DNA from: Perca fluviatilis
Lineage: Eukaryota; Chordata; Actinopteri; Perciformes; Percidae
Direction: 5' to 3'
Assembly (NCBI RefSeq): GCF_010015445.1
Contig: NC_053129.1
Span: 16,869,749 to 16,933,748, forward strand
DNA length: 64,000 bases
Under the pieces are notes generated by a model. The model saw only the letters and a program-made list of their open reading frames with translations. It did not search any database and was not told the origin of the DNA. This document shows, piece by piece, positions 50,471-60,829 of the stretch (positions are counted from its first letter, which is position 1; every line of letters starts with the position of its first letter). The translations under genes were made by a program, and so were the position numbers.

Positions 50471-51727
50471 CTAAAGTAAACCCCAAATAGGCTTTGGATA
50501 CAAAATAGTACAACTACAGGAACGTAGTTATAGGAACAGTCCACTTATAAACAGTTCTACTAACTCTCCCCCAAAACCGGTTTACCATTTGCATTCGCAC
50601 TGGCCAAGCGGCCATAGAAACTGACCTTTTGTTATTATAACACAACCATCTAAGCACCACTATGCGGAAAAGGGAAAAGACTCTGCCCTGAAGTAGGAGC
50701 TGAAAGAGTTACAGGAACTGCGGCCAGAGGAACTTAATGAGCTCCAAATTGGTCCAGTCGGAACACGAGAAAAAAAAGGGTTCTAGGAATGTTATGTTCT
50801 AGGAACTGCAAAAATCCCTCTGGTCAGAAGGTGGCTATAGACTAGATAGTAGTAACTGAACTGTGGTTCTACATCCTCTTTAACAAGCTGCAACCTTAAC
50901 TTCACAAAATACACTTGTAATTCAGTTATTCACTCATATTGGTTTTGTTCCGGTAATGAAGTCAAAGTTATCTTGCTAACTCCTAAAAGACATTTTAAAC
51001 AAGCATTGGTAATTTACCCTTTACAGTGTTTATTATTGGATAGCTAGAAAAGATAAGGAATTGTTTTGTTTTTTTCACTAATAATACATTTTTTTGTTTA
51101 GTTATTGCCATTCCATCTCTCTCTGTTAATTGTAATGAATGTAATCATGTTTATCTTGCCTAGAGCATATTAGATGTGTCTGTACAGTATACAATCCCTA
51201 CATGCTATCTTCCCCTGCACAGGCTTAAAAAAAAAAAAAAAAAAGTATGTTTGTATATTTGAGTGTTTGTATTTATGTGAATGATTTATATACATTTTAC
51301 TTTTCTGTAATTTGTGAAAGCAAAGAAAACTAAAAAACAAAATATTAAACAATTCTTTAATCTCAGTAGTTAGATCTAAGACATGAACATATGCCACATT
51401 AATTTGGTTTCTGTGCTGTAATGTCTGACTGACTATACTGTCACAGCAGAAAGCAGCACAGGGCCAGATAGCTTGATCGGTTCTAAACTTAGGTTGTCCA
51501 CTGTACTAATTCACGTTCACTTACATTTATGAAACACTTAAAGACTTTTACTTTGAAAGCACAACCACTTGACCTAAGTGTTCTTGCTGTTTGCTGATGA
51601 ACTGACTGGGCAGAGTCAAAGCCAAGGTATGTGGTTCATTCACACTAATTGCTGAGATGTGTCCATGAAGGGCTAAAGTCAAAGTTGTACTATTTTGTAT
51701 CCAAAGCCTATTTGGGGTTTACTTTAG
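50471..51727. repeat. Pair of perfect 44-bp inverted arms, 1.17 kb apart
   Basis: Left arm 50471-50514 (ctaaagtaaaccccaaatag...) and right arm 51684-51727 are exact reverse complements as read by eye. The interval has no long frame. It could be the termini of an unclassified element or a local inverted duplication. Confidence 0.8.
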
Positions 51728-52922
51728 AAATCTGCTGAGTCAACTTTCCATAATTACCTTTTGTCCCTATCTTGCCTATGTGAAGAGGGAATTCCTTTGA
51801 GATGCAGATATCTGTAGTTTATTGCATCTTCCTGGTTTTTGAGCTTCGAGGAGTCTGGAAAATCTTTTCTGCCCCCCAAAAAACGAGAAGAATGCAGCTG
51901 GTGTGGAGCACCGCCAACTTTGAGTATTACATCTACAAGTTAACTGTCATAACCTTAATGACCTGATACTATTATTGGTTGAGTTGAGGATGCATGACAA
52001 TAGGAGATGGGGCAGTTGGTGTTTAATACTCTTTAAGCAGTGTTAAGCACATACAAAAGATCAGAGAGCTTTGTCTGCACCACAATAAGCAAATAATCAT
52101 AAGACACACGCATATCCTATATGGACAAGTTCATAATATTTGAAAAGAACACGGACAACGCAGAAAGGGTGCTTTCACAATTTTATATAAACATATTGTA
52201 CTCAAATGGCAATGAGAAATACACTAGTCATCAAGATCCAGGTCATTTTCCTTTCTATAGTGTATATCTGTATTATACAAAAATGAACAAAATTACTGAC
52301 GCACTCTTTTACTTTACAGCTTCAAGAAAGTAACAGTTTTTGTAATATACAAAAGTGTTATTAATAAACAAAACGAAAAAAAAAGTGATGAATCATAAAA
52401 GGTACTAATGAAAAATAAAAAGTGAAAAATATTTGACAGGAGAACAAGCACTTTGAAAAACAGACCATAATGCCTCAGATGACTATATAGCTATAGTACA
52501 AAAACCTGCTATCCACAAAGTAAAGGTTAGTGTCAAAAGATCCTCAGACACATTTTTACAAACTTAAGAAATGACCAAAAGCTGACCACTTAAGAAAAGG
52601 AAACCTTAGTTTAAACATTTTCCAACTGTGGCACGTCTTTTTTTGAACCAAGCTTCAAGGCATTACATAGACAGCCATTTGCACTGAAACATTTTAGTCA
52701 AATCTATTATCTTTTTGGGCATCCATTTCTTGAGTAAGAGTTTAACTGTGTTATATACATTTCTGCAGCATTGAAATTATCATCTACATTCTCCCTCAAC
52801 ATGGAATACATTTTCATAGCAATTAAGGCAGCGTATAGCATTGGTTTAGTGTAAGACACACCTGTCTCTTGTGTCAACTATAATTTAGAACATTAGGAAC
52901 TCATTCCTCTTAGATGTCCAGT

Positions 52923-55900
52923 TCATTTTCTGTGAACTCCATAATGGTGCGAGTCAGCGGGCACATTTTCTTGCTCTTCTTTTATCAATGTGCTCTCATT
53001 GCCCTGACCTATGGTTACCATGTAGTATTCCTGTGACCCTACTGCTTCAACGGGGACTAAATACTTCACACCCTCAGTGTCCCATTCCGTTTTTATTTGA
53101 CTCACAGTCTCGTGTTCTGATACGGTTTTCTGACTTTCAGAGTTCGGCCATAAAGTTAATAAAGTATATGCAAGGGGTCCTGTAGGTTCACCTGGGACTA
53201 AATGCTCGACATCCTCAGTGTTTGATTCGGTTTTGAAATCCTCAGAATGTGGACGGTATTTTTCCTCAGTGTCCGGTTCTGGTTTCACATAGCCATGATG
53301 TGGATGATTCTCCTCCTCTTTAATCTGTAGGTTTCTCTGGAGAGGACTGCCACAGCCAACACTCACTAGATTGCCATTTATCTGCACTATCGTACAGGGA
53401 TCAGTTTTGACATCCTTAGAATGTGGACGGTATTTTTCCTCAGTGTCCGGTTCTTGTTTCATATTGCCATAATGTGGATCGTCGTTCTCCTCTTTAATCT
53501 GTAGGATTCTCTGGAGAGGACCTCCACTTCCAAGACTCCCATTCATCTGCTCTAATGTCCCAGGATCCAACAGATCGTGGGACAAAGCGCCACGAAAATG
53601 GATGCGATTGACACCTGAATGGTATCTCACTTGGCGCACAAACCTTCCCTCAGCCTTTTTCTTGTATGGTTCTTCCCGGGAATACTTGTTCCGTTTCTCA
53701 AATAGTCTCTTCTCTACAAACCTTTGTGAAGCCTCGGATGCAAACACAAATGGTAAGTTGAAGACCTCGTCTGGTCGGTTTCGATTTTTACGATATTGCT
53801 TGACCATGGTTTGGATTTTGGATGAAGTTGCTATGGAAAATTCCCAGCGCCTGTGATGTTGTGAGCTAAGATCAAAGTTATAGTCAAGGATGTCGTACAC
53901 AGCGTTTGGCAAATAGTGTCCTGTTTTCTTAATTGCAAATTTATGTATCTCATACACTGCAGCCCTGGTCAATAGCTTCAAGTCCAGTTTTTCTTTCTCT
54001 CCTGATTTTGAGGTCACGTCTAGATCCAAACCTATCTCCGTGCAAATAGGATAACAGTTAAACGGTATTTGACTCTGAGCATTTGTCTTTGATCTTTTTA
54101 TGATACTTATATTAGGACTTGGCAATGTGGCTCTTTTTATCTTTGTTTGCAGTGCCAGCTTTCTTTTTTTGATAGCTTCCTTCCATTCACTTCTTTGCAT
54201 GGTAGCAGCCTGTTTCAGTTTACTTTCATGTCCAGGTTGTCTGTGAGAAGACTGTTGAATAACTAAAACTTCATTAAACCAGGCCAGCCCGCCGTCATTT
54301 AGTGCAGTCGCTCTGAGGAACTGCTGTGCAATATTAACGTCTGACATCTGCATGCCTAAGTTGAAGTTGTGTTCAAGGACTGCATGAATGATGCCACTTT
54401 TTGTTGCACACAATTTTTGGGCGAAACTAGCCACATCAATCATAGCCCCCCTTGTCAATACATGCGTGTCAAGCTTTTCTTTTGCTCGCTCTTTGTCCAC
54501 ACACAGGTTCAAACCTATTTTCTTGCAGCGAGGGTAACTGTCCATTATCGTTTCCTCTATTGCTGAGAAGTTAGAGAACGGATCTTTTGAAGGCTTTTGT
54601 GCGGTGCACTTTGCATCTGCAGTGACTGCGTCAGTTATGGTATGTGGACGAGGTTGATGCATGAGACCAGGGTCAGAGTCATCCTGACGAAGATCTTGGT
54701 TTCGGTCTTGAAAGCATTTGGGGCAATATGTATTTTTCTCATACGTAGGTTTTTGTAGGTACCTCATGTTAGGGAGTTCAAACTGCATTTTCATTAGAGT
54801 AACACGGGTTTTTTTATGCGCAACAACTTTAACTTTTTCTAAAGTTTTCTGTGCAAAAGCACTGCGATATAGCTTGTTTTTGAAATCAAGATGGAAATTA
54901 TACTCCAGTATCTCCGTGATGAAATGTTTCTGGGCTGACAGCAGTGCTGTGGCAAACGTGTTTAATTCAACCATGATGCCATTGGTCAGTAATTTGGGAT
55001 CAAGATTTTGTTTTACTCCAGATCCTACATTAAAATCAATGCCTACTTTTTTGCATCTTGAGTAAGAATAAAGTGGGCAATGTTCTTCATGAGGTATTGA
55101 GAGGATTTGCTGAATATGATTGGCTCGCAATTTCCACAGCTTTAAATTGTGCTCATTTTGAGGTTTAGTGTCAGGGGAATTCCCTACATCTTGGTCTTTG
55201 AATTCAGCCTGGGAAGAAGCAGCACTACATGCATCCACATTTTGGTAATTCTGGCAATCCAGTTTCACCTTTGTTGAGAGTTTTTTTCTTTTGCCCATTG
55301 TTTTATTTAAGGCTCTTACACTGGCCACTAGATTCCTTTGCTCCACTACAGCAGGAATTTGGGCAACAATACTTCTGGCAAGATCAGAATCTCCACTTTG
55401 CAAATCAACATCCAAGTTGTGTCTGAGGATGTCAAGACAAATCTGATCAAATGTCCCACACAACGTTTCTGCAAAGTTTGTCACTTCAGTCATTGCTCCA
55501 TTGGTCAGTTTGCTGATATCCAGTTTTTTGTTTGGTTGATGTTTGTTTACATGTAACTTCAGACCTATTTCCTTGCAGATGGGATACACCTCCACACTGT
55601 TGGTTGGAATATGATCTTTGGTTTCAGCATGTGAATGAGCAGGACACCCGGGAGCAACGTCACACTCCTTTAATCTCTGATTTTCCATATTTATTAATTG
55701 CATGCGACCAGGGAATTTAAAGATATCTTTTGAGAATTTAACTGCATCTTCAGAGTTTTTCAGTTGTCTTATTCTTTTCATGATTTCACATGTGAAACTA
55801 TTTCTCTGGTATTCACTCTGCAGGCTGATGTCAAAGTTGTACTCAAGAATCTCCATGATGAAATTTTGTTGGGATGAATTCATTGCTAAGGCAAATTTTG

Positions 55901-58900
55901 CAACTTCGAGCAGAACTGGATTTGGCAACGAGTCTACACTGAAGTTTTGCTTCAGGCCAAATCCAACATTGAATTCGAGGCCAACTTTCTTGGACTTGTT
56001 GAATGGACCGAACTCTGATGAAGAGAGGATTTGTTTTACACGGTTAGCACGCAACTTCCACATGTTTTTCTCCGTTTCCATTTTCTCTTGTTCCACGTCA
56101 AATTCATTGCGAGTATCTGAGTCTAGATCAGACTCTCCTAAAGGGCAAGTGTGGTTGTTCTCTGTTCCCCTTTTTTCTTGTTTAATGTCACATTCGTTTG
56201 GTGACTTTCTTGGATTCTGTGTTTGCTCTTCATCTCCACAGAGCCCTCTTTCATCAGGTGGACTTACAAATGGTAGGTTCACATTTGAGTTTACAGTTGA
56301 TAAAGTAGATGAGATGTCAGTGGTGGTGAGGGTAGGTGCACAAATACCCGGACAACTTGAATTTGATTCTCTGGAAATGTCCGAGCTCAGAGAACAACTT
56401 TTTGTGCTTTGCAAGTCAATCTGATTGCCAGTGTTTCCTGAATCTGGGACTTCGTCTGAGTCTAGATCAGACTCTCCTAGAGGACAAGTGTAGTTGTTCT
56501 CGGTTTCCATTTCCTCTTGTTCCATGTCACACACCCCTCTGGTCAATAACTTTAAGTCCAGTATTTTTCTTTCACCTGGTTTGGATGTCACATCTAGATC
56601 CAAACCCATCTCAGTGCAAATGGGAAAGCTGTTTCCTTTATTTTGACGATTTGAATTTGATTTTACGTCATTGATATTATGACTTGGCAGCGTGGCTCTT
56701 TTCATCTTTGTTTGCAGTGCCAGCTTTCTTTTTTTGATAACTTCCTTCCATTCACTTCTCTGCATGGCAGCTGCCCGTTTCAGTTTACCGGTACTTACAT
56801 GTCCAGGTCGTCTGTGAGAAAATGACTGAATAACAAAAACTTCATTAAACCAGGCCAGCCCGCCATCCTTTAGTGCCGTCGCTCTGAGGAACTGCTGTGC
56901 AATACGAACGTCCCGCCTCTGCATGCCTAAGTTGAAGTTGTGTTCAAGGACTGCATGAATGATGCCACTTTTTGTTGCACACAATTTTTTGGCGAAACTA
57001 GCCACATCAATCATAGCCCCCCTTGTCAATGCATGTGTGTCAAGCTTTTCTTTTGGTCGTTCTTTGTCCACACACAGGTTCAAACCTATTTTCTTGCAGC
57101 GAGGGTAACTGTCCATTATCGTTTCCTCTATTGCTGAGAAGTTAGAGAACGGATCTTTTGAAGGCTTTTGTGCGGTGCAGGTTGCATCTGCAGTGACTGC
57201 GTCAGTTATGGTATGTGGACGAGGTTGATGCATGAGACCAGGGTCAGATTCATCCTGTCGAAGCTCTTGGTTTCTGTCTTGAAAGCATTTGGGGCAATGT
57301 GTCTTTTTCTCATAAGTAGGGTTTTGTAGGTACCTCATGTCGGGGAGTTCAAACTGCATTTTCATTCGAGGAACGCTTATTCTTTTATGTGCATCAACTT
57401 TAACTTTTTCTAAAGTTTGCTGTGCAAAGGCATTGCGATATAGCTTGTTTTTGAAATCCAGATGGAAATTATACTCTAGTATCTCCGTGATGAAATGTTT
57501 CTGGGCTGACAGCAGTGCTGTGGCAAACGTGTTTAATTCAACCATGATGCCATTGGTCAGTAATTTGGGATCAAGATTTTGTTTTACTCCAGATCCTACA
57601 TTAAAATCAATGCCTACTTTCTTGCATCTGGAGTAAGAATAAAGTGGGCAATGTTCTTCATGAGGTATTGAGAGGATTTGCTGAATATGATTGGCTCGCA
57701 ATTTCCACAGCTTTAAATTGAGCTCATTTTGATGTTCAGTGTCAGGGGAATTCCCTATATCTTGGTCTTTGAATTCAGCCTGGGAAGAAGCAGCACTACA
57801 TGCATCCACATTTTGGTAATTCTGGCAATCCAGTTTCACCTTCTTTGAGGAGTCTTTTCTTGAGCCCTTTATTTTCTTTAAGGTTTTAACACTGGCCACT
57901 AGTTTCCTTTGCTCCACTATAGCAGGAATACGGGCAACAATACTTCTGGCAAGATCAGAATCTCCACTTTGCAAATCAAGATGCAAGTTGTGTCTCAGGA
58001 TGTCAAGACAGATTTGCTCACATGTCCCACACAACGTTTCTGCAAAGTTTGTCACTTCAGTCACCGCTCCATTGGTCAGTTTGCTGATATCCAGTTTTTT
58101 GTTTGGTTGATGTTTGTTTACATGTAACTTCAGACCTATTTCCTTGCAGATGGGATACACCTCAACACTGTTGGTTGGAATATGATCTTTGGTTTCAGCA
58201 TGTGAATGAGCAGGACACCCGGGAGCAACGTCACACTCCTCCACTCTCGATATGTTGTATCCAAGTTCAGAATTGACACTGCCCACACTAATATTTGCCA
58301 TTTTTTTTGATGACATGGGATCAGGTAGTTCAAAGATATCTTTTGAGAATTTAACTGCATCTTCAGAGTTTTTCAGTTGTATTATTCTTTTCATGATTTC
58401 ACATGTGAAACTATTTCTTTGGTATTCACTCTGCAGGCTGATGTCAAAGTTGTACTCAATAATCTCCATGATGAAATTTTGTTGGGATGAATTCATTGCT
58501 AAGGCAAATTTAGCAACTTCGAGCAGAACTGGATTTGGCAAAGAGTCTACACTGAAGTTTTGCTTCAGGCCAAATCCAACATTGAATTCAAGGCCAAATC
58601 TCTTGGACTTGTCGAATGGACCGAACTCTGATGAAGAGAGGATTTGTTTTACACGGTTAGCACGCAACTTCCACATGTTTTTTTCTGTTTCCGTTCCCAT
58701 TTTTTCTTGTTCCATGTCACATTCGTTTGGTGACTTTCTTGGATTCTGTGTTTGCTCTTCATCTCCACAGAGTCCTCTTTCATCAGGTTGCCTTACAAAT
58801 GGTGGGTTCACATTTGAGTTTACAGTTGATGAAGTGGATGAAATATCAATGGTGGTTAGGGTAGGTGCACAAATACCCGGACAACTTGAATTTGATTCTC

Positions 58901-60299
58901 TAGAAATGTCCAAGCTCAGAGAACAACTTTTTGTGCTTTGCAAGTCAATCTGATTGCCAGTGTTTCCTGAATCTGGGACTTCGTCTGAGTCTAGATCAGA
59001 CTCTCCTAGAGGACAAGTGTAGTTGTTCTCGGTTTCCATTTCCTCTTGTTCCATGTCACGTTCATTGCCAGTGTAGTAGTCTAGATCAGTTTCTGTTAGA
59101 GGATGACTGTAACAATGATCTCCCTTTGCTGTATGACCGGTGCACAAATCAGTAGGACGATAAGGTATGTTTGTCTTTGTGCCTTTAGGCTGCCATCTTC
59201 TGCTCCTTTTATTCGCCCTTTCACTTGTCAACAGAGCCCTTTTTTCCTGTTTACTTTTTAAATCAGACTGCCTTCTTTTTGTCACTTCCTTAAACTGATA
59301 CGGCAGGGCTTCCATATTGGACAGTGCTGACCCTCTGTTTCTTTTGAAGGGTCTTTTCTGTAATGAAAACGGCTTATTTTCAAACTCTGGGCTTACTTTG
59401 CCGAAGATCATAAGTTGCTTTCTTCTGTTCAGAATGTACAATATCTTGGACAAAACTCGATTTTTCTCCTGTTGACTTTCGAGATCATGTTTAAAGTTGT
59501 GCCCCAACACATCCCAAATAATACGGCTGAAGCATGCAGCCAGTATTTTAGTGACCTGCAGTAGTTCTAACATCACACCATTGGTCAACAAACCTAGATC
59601 TAGACTTTGTTTTGACCCAATGTCTAGGTTCAGACCAATTTCTTCACAAGAAGGGAACAAAGAGGGAAGAACATCCTCTTTCAGTTCTTCTGCTGACGGT
59701 GCTCCTGAATACTTTAATTCATCCTCATGTTCACTGTCATCACCATGTGCTCCATTTATCTCTTCTGAAAGAATTTCTGTCTTCATGTATTCTTTGGATG
59801 TTGCTTGTGAACACTTGAATGTATCTTCATAGTCACTATCATCAGTATCATCAATTTCCACCAGGAAACTTTCTGTCTTACGCTCTGTAGATGCCATATT
59901 CAGTCCATTGTTACTGTTGCATTCTGGCTTAGATGATATGTCAAAGAGAGTAAAAACTTCATTTTTATCTTGCAGAGATAACCTCTTCCGGTCTTTGACT
60001 TTGATTTTAATTTGATTGGTAAAATAAACACGCTGTTGCTCATTTTCCAATCCAAGATCGAAATTGTTCTCCAGGATGTTTGTGATAAAACGCATTTGAT
60101 TCTTGCTTACTGTTTCAGCAAAGTCACAGATCTCAAGCATGACACCATTTGTCAATAATTGTAATTCTTTTGATTTCTGTGTTTTGGATGCTACATTAAA
60201 ATTTAATCCTATTCTATTGCTGTGATAGAATGATTCTGGACGTCTCAAAAATGTTTTTACATGCATAATGCGCCACTGCCATACTTTGTTTGCATCCAT
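52923..60299 (-). CDS. Unrecognised 2,458-residue multi-repeat protein, single large exon
   Basis: An uninterrupted 7.4-kb frame from ATG at 60299. It contains 12 copies (one truncated) of a module with core pattern GL.L.V....L....LT.G.M.E...FA, then I...IL..NF.L.LQ. Approximate module starts: residues 7, 214, 542, 715, 862, 1062, 1224 (cut off at 1257), 1413, 1570, 1721, 1920, 2082. Five copies begin with a W(K)LRAN-type helix; seven begin YP.CKEIGL-type. Linkers are acidic or basic, with NLS-like patches (KKRKLALQTK, KRSRRWQPKG) and a CPKC pair. The tail (2247-2458) is rich in SUMO-type motifs. I do not recognise the family; no enzyme motif, zinc finger or membrane segment is visible. The length of an open frame under strong repeat structure argues that it is translated. 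A nuclear scaffold is a guess. Confidence 0.9.
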   Translation of the reverse strand: MDANKVWQWRIMHVKTFLRRPESFYHSNRIGLNFNVASKTQKSKELQLLTNGVMLEICDFAETVSKNQMRFITNILENNFDLGLENEQQRVYFTNQIKIKVKDRKRLSLQDKNEVFTLFDISSKPECNSNNGLNMASTERKTESFLVEIDDTDDSDYEDTFKCSQATSKEYMKTEILSEEINGAHGDDSEHEDELKYSGAPSAEELKEDVLPSLFPSCEEIGLNLDIGSKQSLDLGLLTNGVMLELLQVTKILAACFSRIIWDVLGHNFKHDLESQQEKNRVLSKILYILNRRKQLMIFGKVSPEFENKPFSLQKRPFKRNRGSALSNMEALPYQFKEVTKRRQSDLKSKQEKRALLTSERANKRSRRWQPKGTKTNIPYRPTDLCTGHTAKGDHCYSHPLTETDLDYYTGNERDMEQEEMETENNYTCPLGESDLDSDEVPDSGNTGNQIDLQSTKSCSLSLDISRESNSSCPGICAPTLTTIDISSTSSTVNSNVNPPFVRQPDERGLCGDEEQTQNPRKSPNECDMEQEKMGTETEKNMWKLRANRVKQILSSSEFGPFDKSKRFGLEFNVGFGLKQNFSVDSLPNPVLLEVAKFALAMNSSQQNFIMEIIEYNFDISLQSEYQRNSFTCEIMKRIIQLKNSEDAVKFSKDIFELPDPMSSKKMANISVGSVNSELGYNISRVEECDVAPGCPAHSHAETKDHIPTNSVEVYPICKEIGLKLHVNKHQPNKKLDISKLTNGAVTEVTNFAETLCGTCEQICLDILRHNLHLDLQSGDSDLARSIVARIPAIVEQRKLVASVKTLKKIKGSRKDSSKKVKLDCQNYQNVDACSAASSQAEFKDQDIGNSPDTEHQNELNLKLWKLRANHIQQILSIPHEEHCPLYSYSRCKKVGIDFNVGSGVKQNLDPKLLTNGIMVELNTFATALLSAQKHFITEILEYNFHLDFKNKLYRNAFAQQTLEKVKVDAHKRISVPRMKMQFELPDMRYLQNPTYEKKTHCPKCFQDRNQELRQDESDPGLMHQPRPHTITDAVTADATCTAQKPSKDPFSNFSAIEETIMDSYPRCKKIGLNLCVDKERPKEKLDTHALTRGAMIDVASFAKKLCATKSGIIHAVLEHNFNLGMQRRDVRIAQQFLRATALKDGGLAWFNEVFVIQSFSHRRPGHVSTGKLKRAAAMQRSEWKEVIKKRKLALQTKMKRATLPSHNINDVKSNSNRQNKGNSFPICTEMGLDLDVTSKPGERKILDLKLLTRGVCDMEQEEMETENNYTCPLGESDLDSDEVPDSGNTGNQIDLQSTKSCSLSSDISRESNSSCPGICAPTLTTTDISSTLSTVNSNVNLPFVSPPDERGLCGDEEQTQNPRKSPNECDIKQEKRGTENNHTCPLGESDLDSDTRNEFDVEQEKMETEKNMWKLRANRVKQILSSSEFGPFNKSKKVGLEFNVGFGLKQNFSVDSLPNPVLLEVAKFALAMNSSQQNFIMEILEYNFDISLQSEYQRNSFTCEIMKRIRQLKNSEDAVKFSKDIFKFPGRMQLINMENQRLKECDVAPGCPAHSHAETKDHIPTNSVEVYPICKEIGLKLHVNKHQPNKKLDISKLTNGAMTEVTNFAETLCGTFDQICLDILRHNLDVDLQSGDSDLARSIVAQIPAVVEQRNLVASVRALNKTMGKRKKLSTKVKLDCQNYQNVDACSAASSQAEFKDQDVGNSPDTKPQNEHNLKLWKLRANHIQQILSIPHEEHCPLYSYSRCKKVGIDFNVGSGVKQNLDPKLLTNGIMVELNTFATALLSAQKHFITEILEYNFHLDFKNKLYRSAFAQKTLEKVKVVAHKKTRVTLMKMQFELPNMRYLQKPTYEKNTYCPKCFQDRNQDLRQDDSDPGLMHQPRPHTITDAVTADAKCTAQKPSKDPFSNFSAIEETIMDSYPRCKKIGLNLCVDKERAKEKLDTHVLTRGAMIDVASFAQKLCATKSGIIHAVLEHNFNLGMQMSDVNIAQQFLRATALNDGGLAWFNEVLVIQQSSHRQPGHESKLKQAATMQRSEWKEAIKKRKLALQTKIKRATLPSPNISIIKRSKTNAQSQIPFNCYPICTEIGLDLDVTSKSGEKEKLDLKLLTRAAVYEIHKFAIKKTGHYLPNAVYDILDYNFDLSSQHHRRWEFSIATSSKIQTMVKQYRKNRNRPDEVFNLPFVFASEASQRFVEKRLFEKRNKYSREEPYKKKAEGRFVRQVRYHSGVNRIHFRGALSHDLLDPGTLEQMNGSLGSGGPLQRILQIKEENDDPHYGNMKQEPDTEEKYRPHSKDVKTDPCTIVQINGNLVSVGCGSPLQRNLQIKEEENHPHHGYVKPEPDTEEKYRPHSEDFKTESNTEDVEHLVPGEPTGPLAYTLLTLWPNSESQKTVSEHETVSQIKTEWDTEGVKYLVPVEAVGSQEYYMVTIGQGNESTLIKEEQENVPADSHHYGVHRK
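52926..53560 (-). other. C-terminal tail of the multi-repeat protein: tandem SUMO-acceptor-like motifs
   Basis: Eight matches to the pattern hydrophobic-K-x-E/D: IKEE (three), MKQE, VKTD, VKPE, FKTE, IKTE, mostly followed by acidic residues or PD. Part of the tail is a direct duplication of 58 codons (174 bp; e.g. 53245 versus 53419), giving the paired LQIKEE and EPDTEEKYRPHS segments. Acidic strings surround them, as in negatively charged SUMO sites. Confidence 0.75.
53975..56530 (-). repeat. Tandem duplication inside the multi-repeat ORF, unit B
   Basis: Homologous, base by base over long stretches, to 56531-59059. Offsets between matching points are 2529, 2571 and 2613 bp, all multiples of three. 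It carries modules 8-11 and the first part of module 12. Limits are judged from where similarity starts and stops (TCCATGTCAC at 56521; the module-12 LLTR at about 53975). Confidence 0.85.
56531..59059 (-). repeat. Tandem duplication inside the multi-repeat ORF, unit A
   Basis: Carries modules 3-6 and only the first part of module 7. Module 7 breaks off after LDLKLLTRG at about 56531 and the frame runs directly into CDMEQEEMETE, the beginning of unit B. This is the duplication junction. The low divergence between units suggests a recent event. Confidence 0.85.
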
Positions 60300-60829
60300 C
60301 TTTTTTGTAGTCCTTCAGACTGCAGGCGTCCCTCCTGTCTCTCTGTAGTGATCTACTGTTCCTCTGGGTCTTCTATGTCTTCCTTTCCTGTATTTAGTTA
60401 CGTAGAAAAAAAGGATAAATGACACACACTATATCTCAGCAATACACCATTTTTTTTGTCACACACAATCAAATGCAATAATAATGTTATTTATCAGACA
60501 AAGATAAAACCCATTTTACAATTATAGCTTCTCAAATGTGAGGATTTGTGAGTTTTGTTAAATTTTCAAGATTTGGGTTCTCAGACTGCTGATCAAAAAA
60601 CAAAGGCCAATTCTTTAGAGATGGGATGTTGGGATTCGCCTTAGTACTACTGTAGTACTGGATACTCATATTTAGGACTTGTTGGACCATAGTTATAGAA
60701 AAAAAACTTTACTAGCGCAAACTTATGCCTCAGTGAAAGAAAAACACATAGCTCAAACATTAAAAGCACTGAACGCATGCTTTTAGATATTTGTTTTAAA
60801 TCAATGGATGCATGCATTTGGGATGATGT

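Larger units (their letters stand above)
49950..52922. other. Intergenic DNA between itsn2 and the multi-repeat gene
   Basis: Contains the hairpin repeat copy 50079-50450 and a pair of 44-bp inverted arms (50471-50514, 51684-51727). The right-hand part (about 52100-52922) is AT-rich and probably 3' UTR of the large minus-strand gene. No other gene is recognised. Confidence 0.55.

Noticed and set aside
55702..58953. Plus-strand frames of 233-240 codons
   Set aside because: Antisense shadows of the multi-repeat ORF. Their presence twice reflects the tandem duplication.
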